Shown here: positions 55,291 through 62,597 of the stretch, one piece after another
Layout of the letters: each line of letters begins with the position of its first letter
Position numbering within the stretch: the stretch's first letter is position 1
Assembly (NCBI GenBank): GCA_965243145.1
Contig: CBDEUB010000002.1
Span: 1,488,001 to 1,552,000 of the forward strand
Direction: 5' to 3'
DNA from: CBDBLK01 sp965243145
Lineage (GTDB): Bacteria > Bdellovibrionota > Bacteriovoracia > Bacteriovoracales > Bacteriovoracaceae
DNA: 64,000 nucleotides
Position numbers and translations under genes: made by a program
The notes under the pieces: generated by a model
Seen by the model: the letters and a program-made list of their open reading frames with translations, nothing else
What the model was told of the DNA's origin: nothing
Databases searched by the model: none

Positions 55291-56193
55291 TCAAAAATTG
55301 AAAGCGCGAACTTCTGGTGGAGGCCTAGAAGGCAATTTGGCCTTTGCTTGGACACCCTCTTTACTCATTTTAACCTTGCCTCGTTTTATTTTATCCGTTT
55401 TGGCCTGGAGGTTGCCGACCTCGACTTCCCGCAATTTTTGACCTGCCAAGACAAAATATTGGGAAGTGGGAAATCTTTCTATAATTTCTCTCAGTTTGTG
55501 AAGGGCCTTTTTGTGATCACCAAGGCCAAGATAGCTGAGGGCCTGCTGATATTGGGGGGCCGGATTTTCAACACAAGAACCCAAACTGGCCTTTTGAAAG
55601 GCCTCTACCGCTTTGCGAAACTCAAGACTGCGGCGTGCCATAAGCCCCAATTGGTAATGGGCCGGGCAATATTGCTCATTTTCTTGCACAGATTTGAGCA
55701 ATTTTACTTTCGCTTGACGAAATTTCTTTTCTGAAAGGTCAATGAGGGCCAAATTGTAATAGGTTCTGTATTGGTGCTGGTAGACTAAATCCTTTAAGAC
55801 AATTTCGTATTGTCTTTTGGCCTCCCGATAATTTTCCATTTCCATGTAGAGGCCAGCAAGGTTATTGCGGGCATCGCTGTTTTTAGGTTGTAATTCGATA
55901 GAATACCTCAAATGTTTGAGAGCATTTTGCCGATCCCCTCTAAAATAATAGGCCATACCCAGATTATTGCGAACCTTGGAATCTTCGGGGTTGAGTTCAT
56001 AGGCCTGTAACAAGTTTTTAAGGGCGGAAGTATAATCTTTTTGTAGGAGATTAGTGGTGCCCTGGGAATAGTACAGTTCGGCCTTTTTTTGTTCAGCGCT
56101 TTTGTGTTTTAGACTATTTGCACAATTTGCGTTCAAAACCAGAACTGAAAGGAGGAGCAAATTTTTCAACGCCTTTGTGCTCAATTTGGCCAC
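55291..56193 (-). CDS. pilF: TPR lipoprotein, PilF/PilW-like type IV pilus assembly protein
   Basis: 300 residues with a lipoprotein signal (LLLLSVLVLNANC) and about five to six TPR repeats (AELYYSQGTTNLLQKDYTSA, RNNLGMAYYFRGDRQNALKH, RNNLAGLYMEMENYREAKRQ, AHYQLGLMARRSLEFRKAV). PilF/PilW helps the secretin PilQ assemble in the outer membrane. The C-terminal ~45 residues are basic and unlike the TPR core. GTG start at 56193. Operon with rodZ, 28 nt apart. A role with the T2SS secretin instead of PilQ is possible. Confidence 0.85.
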   Translation of the reverse strand: MAKLSTKALKNLLLLSVLVLNANCANSLKHKSAEQKKAELYYSQGTTNLLQKDYTSALKNLLQAYELNPEDSKVRNNLGMAYYFRGDRQNALKHLRYSIELQPKNSDARNNLAGLYMEMENYREAKRQYEIVLKDLVYQHQYRTYYNLALIDLSEKKFRQAKVKLLKSVQENEQYCPAHYQLGLMARRSLEFRKAVEAFQKASLGSCVENPAPQYQQALSYLGLGDHKKALHKLREIIERFPTSQYFVLAGQKLREVEVGNLQAKTDKIKRGKVKMSKEGVQAKAKLPSRPPPEVRAFNF

Positions 56194-56262
56194 CGTTCAA
56201 TTTAAGTTTATAATCCCTGTCAAAGCATTCTAGCTTCCATTTTAGTAATAGGCCCGGTGAAA

Positions 56263-56291
56263 TTCAACTTACGGAATCAAATTGGTATTAT
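56263..56291 (+). promoter_or_regulatory. candidate promoter giving a leaderless trkH transcript
   Basis: TTCAAC (56263-56268), 17 nt, TATTAT (56286-56291). The -10 ends only 6 nt before the ATG at 56298, and no ribosome-binding sequence precedes that ATG, so transcription from here would start at or next to the start codon. Confidence 0.35.
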
Positions 56292-56297
56292 AAGTCT

Positions 56298-58028
56298 ATG
56301 CGTTTCAATGTCTCAAAAATTCCATTTCGCCTAGAACTTCTGTTTGATATGGCCTTTCTGATTCTGATTTTTCTGAAGCAACCGGGCAAACTTCCACACA
56401 TCTGGCCCCCCGCCACAATTGGCCAGGCGATGGGGATCGTAGGCGGTATGATTCCCATTTTTATGGCCTGTTCTATTTTTATTAACTTTTTGAAAAGTAA
56501 AGAAGTTGAGGATTTTTTTCGACGCCATATTTTTGCGCTCACCGTACTCATCGCTCTATTTGTCGTTTGGGGAGATCCTCAATTCACCTTTTGGTTGGTA
56601 TCCGCCCGGCTTCTTTCCCTGCTTTTTGGAAGTTACTTCTGGTTTAAGGGCATGAGGTACCGGGGCAAAAAGAAACCAGAACTTCCCCTCTTTTACGGAA
56701 TATTTTTAAGGCCCGCTCAAATGCTCCTGTTTTCCTTCCTCTTGGTAATTCTGCTGGGAACTTCCCTGCTTATGCTCCCAGCGGCGACCCGCGACGGGTA
56801 CTCACTGGCCTTGATCGACGCCCTCTTCATGGCGACTTCTGCTATATGTGTCACAGGTCTGGCCACCAAATCTTTGGCCAATGATTTTAGTCTCTTAGGG
56901 CAAATGATCATTTTGATTTTGATTCAAATTGGCGGATTGTCCATTATGACCCTCTATTCGTCCCTCACTATCCTCCTGGGAAAAAGTCTGGGCATGAGGG
57001 ATCAGATTCTCATGCAAGACATGCTCAATATCAACAGCTTAGAAGGCCTCTTTCAAATGATCGTCGATATTATCAAATACACTCTTTTTATCGAATTGTG
57101 GGGTGGGATTGCCCTAACTTTGGCCTTTTCTCTCGAAGGATTTGAATTTGGGTATGCCCTTTATTATGGATTTTTCCACTCAATTTCGGCATTTTGTAAC
57201 GCCGGATTTAGTCTGTTTGACACCAATTTGGAGGCCTACGCCACCAACCCATTCATTCACGGAATTGTCGCCATACTCGTCGTACTGGGAGGACTCGGCT
57301 TTGTGGTACTCAAAGAATTGAGGGAGGTTCTGGTATCCGGCAAACACTTAGTTCGCTTGAGTCTTCATACCAAAACCGTGTTGGTAGTGAGCATAGTTCT
57401 GACCTTGGCCGGGGCCTTCGCCATTTTTTTCGGGGAGTTCCTCTACGTTTTGGAGAGTTACACCTTGTGGGAAAAAGTACAAATTTCCCTCTTTCAGTCG
57501 GTCACTTTGCGAACGGCCGGATTCAATACCGTCCCCATGGGCAACCTGCAATCCTATACTCTCTACCTCATGTCCCTTTTTATGTTTATCGGTGGGTCGC
57601 CAGGATCGACAGCAGGCGGGGTTAAAACCACCACTTTGGCCATTCTTGTACAATCCATTATGGCCACTCTCAAGGGGGGCAAATCGGTGATTATGTTTGA
57701 CAGGGTTATCCCTTCACCGCTGGTGGTTAAAGTCACGGCGTTGGTTTTTATTTCCATTTTGATGACCAGTTTTTCCATTTTATTGTTGATTGCGCTAGAA
57801 CCCCAACAGAATTTTTTGGCCATTTTTTTCGAGGCCATTTCGGCCTCGGGCACAGTGGGGCTTTCCCTGGGGATCACTCCCTTCCTCTCCTCGGCGGGTA
57901 AGTTGGCCATTTCCTTGCTCATGTTCTCGGGGCGAATCGGCCCCTTGACCTTAATTTTAGCGATTGGCCAACAAAACCGTTCTGTTGGTAAAGTTGACTA
58001 TCCCGATGGCAAAATTATGATTGGCTAA
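56298..58028 (+). CDS. ktrB: TrkH/KtrB-type potassium uptake membrane subunit
   Basis: 576 residues. The core (from about 135) is a TrkH/KtrB channel with four pore-loop filter segments: TSAICVTGL, FCNAGFSLF, TLRTAGFNTV and SGTVGLSLG, each with the conserved Gly. An extra N-terminal region of ~115 residues with about four hydrophobic segments makes it longer than KtrB. The motif PGSTAGGVKTTTL (helix 6 gate) is present. It carries K+ inward with the help of the RCK protein encoded 35 nt downstream. Confidence 0.93.
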   Translation: MRFNVSKIPFRLELLFDMAFLILIFLKQPGKLPHIWPPATIGQAMGIVGGMIPIFMACSIFINFLKSKEVEDFFRRHIFALTVLIALFVVWGDPQFTFWLVSARLLSLLFGSYFWFKGMRYRGKKKPELPLFYGIFLRPAQMLLFSFLLVILLGTSLLMLPAATRDGYSLALIDALFMATSAICVTGLATKSLANDFSLLGQMIILILIQIGGLSIMTLYSSLTILLGKSLGMRDQILMQDMLNINSLEGLFQMIVDIIKYTLFIELWGGIALTLAFSLEGFEFGYALYYGFFHSISAFCNAGFSLFDTNLEAYATNPFIHGIVAILVVLGGLGFVVLKELREVLVSGKHLVRLSLHTKTVLVVSIVLTLAGAFAIFFGEFLYVLESYTLWEKVQISLFQSVTLRTAGFNTVPMGNLQSYTLYLMSLFMFIGGSPGSTAGGVKTTTLAILVQSIMATLKGGKSVIMFDRVIPSPLVVKVTALVFISILMTSFSILLLIALEPQQNFLAIFFEAISASGTVGLSLGITPFLSSAGKLAISLLMFSGRIGPLTLILAIGQQNRSVGKVDYPDGKIMIG

Positions 58029-58063
58029 CAACTGGCCTATAATAGAGTTATGGGAATTAAACT

Positions 58064-58756
58064 ATGATTGTAGCAGTCGTTGGATTGGGAACATTCGGTG
58101 CAAAAACGGCCATTCGCCTCTACGAAAAAGGGGCCGAAGTTATGGCCATTGATAAAGATGAAGGCCTGGTTCACAAGATCAAGGATCGGGTGACTCATGC
58201 AGTGGTTCTCGATGTCACCGACGAGCGAGCGCTTCGCTCGGTTAATATTTCCGATGTCGATGTAGCAGTGGTGGCGATTGGCGACCATATCGAGCAATCC
58301 ATTATGGCCGTGACCATGTTGAGGAAGTTGGGAGTCGGACGAGTCATTGCGCGGGCAACATCACCCATTCACGAACACATTTTGCACGAAATTGGGGCCT
58401 CGGAAATGGTCATGGTGGAAGAAGAAATGGGCGAGATTATCGCCTCCAAAATTATCGCTCCCTATGTCCTTCAGAGATACAATTTTGCCGCTGGTTATTC
58501 TATTGTCGAACTCAAATTAGGCAAGGGTTTTGAAGGTAAAACTTTGGTGGAATCGAAGATTCGCCAAAATTATTCACTCAATATCGTGGCCCTGCAAAAA
58601 CGCATCCCCTATGTTGCCGAAGATGGTAAAGCGGCCTATCGGGTGGAGATTAACGACTGCCCCATGCCCATGGATGTTATTGATGCCGATGATGTAGTGG
58701 TTTTGGTAGGGAGTGAAAAAAACTTCAACCGGCTGTTTGCGGATTTAACCGAATAG
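58064..58756 (+). CDS. ktrA: KtrA/TrkA-type RCK regulatory subunit
   Basis: 230 residues with an RCK_N Rossmann domain (VAVVGLGTFGAKTAIRLYEKG, VMAIDKDE, AVVLDVTDERALRSV) and an RCK_C domain (KGFEGKTLVESKIRQNYSLN, VIDADDVVVLVG). Size matches the single-unit KtrA rather than the duplicated TrkA. It binds nucleotides (ATP/ADP or NAD) and gates the potassium channel from the cytoplasm. ATG 58064, nine nt before the next gene ends the spacing on the other side. Confidence 0.94.
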   Translation: MIVAVVGLGTFGAKTAIRLYEKGAEVMAIDKDEGLVHKIKDRVTHAVVLDVTDERALRSVNISDVDVAVVAIGDHIEQSIMAVTMLRKLGVGRVIARATSPIHEHILHEIGASEMVMVEEEMGEIIASKIIAPYVLQRYNFAAGYSIVELKLGKGFEGKTLVESKIRQNYSLNIVALQKRIPYVAEDGKAAYRVEINDCPMPMDVIDADDVVVLVGSEKNFNRLFADLTE

Positions 58757-58765
58757 GAAGAGTGC

Positions 58766-59968
58766 ATGAATTTATCCCTAAAAGAGCGAGTGGTTTGGAG
58801 TTTTATCATTGCCAATGTTTTGGTGTTAGGCCTGGTTTTCACGGTTTTTCATTTTCTCAATTCTCTAAGCAGAGACATGCAAGCAGTTTCTGAAAACTTC
58901 GGCCGCAAATCCCTCTTGACTGATGAAATTCGTATCCAAGCAGTTTCTCTTCTCAAATACCAACGCAAAATTTTGACCGAGAAACCCTCCCCACAAGTGA
59001 TCGATCAAATCGTCGGCCTTTGTGAAAGTTTCACCTCCCAACTCCAATCTCTCGATTCTCTCCACACCGATCCCGAGGCCAAAAAAGTGGTTGGGCAAAT
59101 GCTTTCCTATGTCGATTCTTTAAAGTTGCTTCTTTCCAAGGGTGTGCTCTTTGACCAGAGAACCGTGGGTTCCAACGCAGTTGGTGATTTAGCGGACAAA
59201 ATCCTGGAGGCCTTTTCCGAGTTTCAAGATATTCAACACTACGAATCTATTGATCGCGACAAACAAATTGAAGGCCTAGTCGGCGAAACCAAGCGAATTA
59301 TGATGATTGTTCTGACTATGGGTTTTCTTTCCACTATTATTTTGGCCCTGGTTATCCCCGGGAAAATTGCCCTTCCTTTTAAGAAAATTAAAGATGCCAT
59401 CCGCGAACTTCAAGACTGCAATTTTGATGTCAACATTTACTACTCTCAAGATGATGAAATTGGCGAAATTGCCCGGGAAATGAACAAAATGATTCATTCC
59501 TTCAAAGTTTTTGATGAACTGAGGGCCGATCGCATTTCCGTGGAAAACCGCAAATTTGATGCCCTCGCCAATATGCTTAAAAGGCCTATTTTAGTCAGCA
59601 CTGCTCAGGGCATGATCACCTATGTCAACAATCGAACCTATGCCCTCTTACAAGTCCAATCCGAAGATATTATCGGCAAGGAAATGAGCACTTTGCACCT
59701 TTCTTCGTGTATCGTCGAGACTTTTGAATTGGCCATCAAACGGCGTTCTAAAATTGAAAATGCTGCAATCTCTATAGATGCGAAGCAGCAAGAAGATGAA
59801 AATGCAAAATTGAATGAATCCGAGGCCAAAGAAGACGAATCCGATTCCGAAAAAATCCGCGAGGTGAAAAAACTTTTTGAAGGATATGCCAATGTCATTC
59901 CCGTTCGCGGCAAAGAAAGTTCCTTAGATTATTACCTTATGATATTATCTGCAGAGGTATTTACTTAA
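58766..59968 (+). CDS. membrane sensor with HAMP and PAS domains, no output domain
   Basis: 400 residues: TM1 (about 12-32), an extracytoplasmic helical domain (~33-172), TM2 (about 173-194), a HAMP domain (LPFKKIKDAIRELQDCNF ... DDEIGEIAREMNKMIHSF) and a PAS domain (FDALANMLKRPILVSTAQGMI, VNNRTYALLQVQSEDIIGKEM) interrupted by a Glu/Asp-rich insertion (~330-365). No kinase, cyclase or methyl-accepting domain follows. Nine nt after ktrA, so it is likely cotranscribed with the potassium transporter and may sense turgor or ion state and act through protein contact. Function is inference. Confidence 0.78.
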   Translation: MNLSLKERVVWSFIIANVLVLGLVFTVFHFLNSLSRDMQAVSENFGRKSLLTDEIRIQAVSLLKYQRKILTEKPSPQVIDQIVGLCESFTSQLQSLDSLHTDPEAKKVVGQMLSYVDSLKLLLSKGVLFDQRTVGSNAVGDLADKILEAFSEFQDIQHYESIDRDKQIEGLVGETKRIMMIVLTMGFLSTIILALVIPGKIALPFKKIKDAIRELQDCNFDVNIYYSQDDEIGEIAREMNKMIHSFKVFDELRADRISVENRKFDALANMLKRPILVSTAQGMITYVNNRTYALLQVQSEDIIGKEMSTLHLSSCIVETFELAIKRRSKIENAAISIDAKQQEDENAKLNESEAKEDESDSEKIREVKKLFEGYANVIPVRGKESSLDYYLMILSAEVFT

Positions 59969-60007
59969 AAAATTTTGCTTGGCCTCAGTGCTTGACGACA
60001 GTTTTTT

Positions 60008-61807
60008 ATGAATCAAGGCCTTATTCGCAACTTTTCTATTATCGCCCATATCGACCACGGCAAGTCGACTCTCGCAGACCGCCTCATGGAGGTTACGGGT
60101 TCGGTAAGCGAGCGGGAGAAAGAGGATCGGCTTTTAGACAAGATGGATTTGGAAAAAGAACGGGGAATTACCATCAAGGCCCAAAGCGTCCGCCTCAAAT
60201 ATTGCGCCAAAAATGGAAAAAATTACTTTTTCAATTTGATCGATACTCCAGGGCATGTCGATTTTACCTATGAAGTAAGCCGCTCCCTGGCCTCTTGTGA
60301 CGGTGCACTCCTGGTGGTGGATGCTTCCCAAGGGGTTGAGGCCCAAACTTTGGCCAATGTCTATATGGCCATAGAAAACGACCTGGAAATTGTTCCCGTA
60401 CTCAATAAAATCGACCTTCCCCACGCCGATATTACAGGTGTCAAACAACAAATCGAAGATATTGTCGGCATTGATGCTAATGAGGCAAATCAGATTTCGG
60501 CCAAAAATGGCATAGGAATCGAAGAACTTTGTGAAACTATCGTCGAAAAAATCCCTCCGCCAAGTGGAAACCTCGACCTACCTCTACAGGCCCTCATCTT
60601 CGATTCATGGTTCGACATTTATCAGGGTGTGGTCGTTCTAGCGAGAGTTATCAACGGAATAATTAAAAGGAAAGATAAAATCTATCTTAAACACTCCGAA
60701 GGCGAATACGAAGTTTTAAAATTGGCGGTCAACACTCCTTTTTTTACTGAAATTGACGAACTTAGGGCCGGAGAAGTGGGCATGCTCATTTGTGGAATCA
60801 AAACCGTACGCGATGTTCGAATTGGTGACACCATAGTGAGCGCAAGCAATAAAGAGACTCCCAATTTAGACAGTTACCAAGAAGTTAGGCCAATGGTCTT
60901 TTGCGGAATCTTTCCGGTAGAATCGAGCGAGTATCAAAACCTCAAGGAATCCATGGAAAAATTGGCCCTCAACGATGCCAGTTTTACTTACATTCCTGAA
61001 ACTTCCGGCGCTTTGGGATTTGGATTCCGTTGTGGATTTCTAGGGCTGCTCCACATGAGCATTATCCAAGAGCGACTGGAGAGGGAATTTGAACTCAACC
61101 TGATTTCCACCGCCCCCAATGTCAATTATGGCATTGTCATGCTCGACGGAAATACCTTGCAAATATCCAATCCTTCCGAGTTGCCCGAGAAAGGTAGTTT
61201 TGCCAGCATTGAAGAGCCAGTTGTCTCCCTCTCCATCCACACACCCAACCAGTATTTGGGAAATATCATTAAACTTTGTCAAGAGAGAAGGGGACAGCAA
61301 ACCAATCTCAATTATATTACGCAGGACAGAGTTCAAATTTCTTACGACTTGCCTTTGAGCGAAATGGTCTTTGACTTTTACGACAAACTCAAAGGTTATT
61401 CCAAGGGTTATGCTTCCATGAATTACGAATTTAAGGGTTATCAAACCTCGGATTTAGTCAAAGTGGACATTCTCTTAAACGGAGAAAAAGTCGATGCTTT
61501 AAGTCTTATCTGCCATCGTTCCAGTGCTTTTTATAAAGGACGGGAGTTGACTCAAAAATTGCAGAAATTGATTTCTCGTCAACAATATGACATTGCTATT
61601 CAGGCGGCCATCGGAAGTCGTATTATTGCCCGTGAAACCATTAAGGCCTTGAGAAAGAATGTTTTGGCCAAATGTTATGGCGGAGATGTTTCGCGCAAGA
61701 GGAAACTACTAGAGAAACAAAAAGCGGGCAAAAAGAGGATGAAGATGGTAGGCTCGGTAGAGGTTCCCCAAGAGGCCTTTTTGGCCGTTCTCAAAGTTGG
61801 AGAGTAA
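60008..61807 (+). CDS. lepA: translation elongation factor 4 (LepA)
   Basis: 599 residues, the standard LepA length. GTPase motifs: AHIDHGKSTLADRL (P-loop), KERGITIKAQSV (switch I), DTPGHVDFTYEVSRSL (switch II), VLNKIDLP and SAKNGIG. It continues with the EF-G-like domains and the LepA-specific C-terminal region (LAKCYGGDVSRKRKLLEKQKAGKKRMK). It binds ribosomes and affects translation initiation and elongation under stress. ATG 60008 has no strong ribosome site. The next gene begins 8 nt after its stop. Confidence 0.97.
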   Translation: MNQGLIRNFSIIAHIDHGKSTLADRLMEVTGSVSEREKEDRLLDKMDLEKERGITIKAQSVRLKYCAKNGKNYFFNLIDTPGHVDFTYEVSRSLASCDGALLVVDASQGVEAQTLANVYMAIENDLEIVPVLNKIDLPHADITGVKQQIEDIVGIDANEANQISAKNGIGIEELCETIVEKIPPPSGNLDLPLQALIFDSWFDIYQGVVVLARVINGIIKRKDKIYLKHSEGEYEVLKLAVNTPFFTEIDELRAGEVGMLICGIKTVRDVRIGDTIVSASNKETPNLDSYQEVRPMVFCGIFPVESSEYQNLKESMEKLALNDASFTYIPETSGALGFGFRCGFLGLLHMSIIQERLEREFELNLISTAPNVNYGIVMLDGNTLQISNPSELPEKGSFASIEEPVVSLSIHTPNQYLGNIIKLCQERRGQQTNLNYITQDRVQISYDLPLSEMVFDFYDKLKGYSKGYASMNYEFKGYQTSDLVKVDILLNGEKVDALSLICHRSSAFYKGRELTQKLQKLISRQQYDIAIQAAIGSRIIARETIKALRKNVLAKCYGGDVSRKRKLLEKQKAGKKRMKMVGSVEVPQEAFLAVLKVGE

Positions 61808-61815
61808 ACAAGGCC

Positions 61816-62448
61816 ATGCACAAGGAACTGGAAAACCATCTTGGCCACGCTTTACAGGAATTTGCTTCCGGCGAACACTACCAACAACTCATCGAGGCCA
61901 AAGATACTTATTTCAATTTAACCGGATGGCCATTAGAAGAAGACGAAGATTACGAATCCCGCATGAACTCTTTTAACGATTGGTACCTTTTCCAATTCGT
62001 TTCCAAACAAGGCAATCGCCCACCCATCGAAACCTATTTGGAAAACAAAGAAATTGAAGAAGAAATTAAAATATCCCTTTTGTGCTGCAACCACTCCGTG
62101 TTTCAGTATTTGGGAAAAGGCCGGCGCGGCCAATACATCCTCAAGGATATTTTACACAATAAAAAAATAACTCTGGCACTTGGCCACCCTGCCGTTTTAC
62201 CCATCAAGGGCGAAATTTTTATGGGCCGTACTCTGGATTATAAATCCAACACCTACCTCACTACAGGCATGACCTTTCTCCCCCAAGAGGCCATTTCCAT
62301 TCTCAAAAAACAGATCAAAAGAGTGCGCCGCCTGCGCAACCCAGGTGCTGAAACCCAGTTTTTGCTCTTTACAGAATTTCTCAAAACCAAGTGGCAACGC
62401 TATCGCCATGTCGAACTGGACAAAATTTTTATCTATCCGGCAACTTGA
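61816..62448 (+). CDS. conserved-looking protein of unknown function downstream of lepA
   Basis: 210 residues, soluble, with an acidic N-terminal half (LIEAKDTYFNLTGWPLEEDEDYESRMNSF is split here only by length; key residues are Trp, Asp and Glu) and a basic C-terminal half (KKQIKRVRRLRNPG, KTKWQRYRHVELDKIFIYP). No motif that I can assign. ATG 61816 was chosen because it follows the lepA stop; the frame stays open inside lepA but that part is a shadow. Likely an operon partner of lepA. Confidence 0.7.
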   Translation: MHKELENHLGHALQEFASGEHYQQLIEAKDTYFNLTGWPLEEDEDYESRMNSFNDWYLFQFVSKQGNRPPIETYLENKEIEEEIKISLLCCNHSVFQYLGKGRRGQYILKDILHNKKITLALGHPAVLPIKGEIFMGRTLDYKSNTYLTTGMTFLPQEAISILKKQIKRVRRLRNPGAETQFLLFTEFLKTKWQRYRHVELDKIFIYPAT

Positions 62449-62449
62449 G

Positions 62450-62472
62450 GGCCTGTCTTAAAGGCCAATTTT
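62450..62472 (+). terminator. weak hairpin, possible terminator of the lepA operon
   Basis: GGCCT-GTCTTA-AGGCC (62450-62465) is followed by AATTTTT. An outer GAGGG (62447-62451) could also pair with CCCTC (62476-62480). The stem is short, so it is only a candidate. Confidence 0.3.
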
Positions 62473-62481
62473 TAAACCCTC

Positions 62482-62510
62482 ATTGACAAAAATTGGGCCT
62501 ATTCCTATTC
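62482..62510 (+). promoter_or_regulatory. promoter of tRNA-Pro
   Basis: Perfect -35 TTGACA (62482-62487), 17-nt spacer and -10 TATTCT (62505-62510). The predicted start lies about 4 nt before the mature tRNA end at 62521. Confidence 0.7.
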
Positions 62511-62520
62511 TAGGGCCTGT

Positions 62521-62597
62521 CGGAGTGTAGCGCAGCCTGGTAGCGCACTTGCTTTGGGAGCAAGGGGTCGCTGGTTCAAATCCAGTCACTCCGACCA
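62521..62597 (+). tRNA. tRNA-Pro (anticodon TGG)
   Basis: 77 nt including an encoded CCA end. The acceptor stem CGGAGTG (62521-62527) pairs with CACTCCG (62587-62593). The anticodon stem CTTGC/GCAAG encloses the loop TTTGGGA, so the anticodon is TGG. The T loop is GGTTCAAATCC. The 3' end overlaps the last codons and stop of the minus-strand serine recombinase, marking this tRNA as an integration site. Confidence 0.95.
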
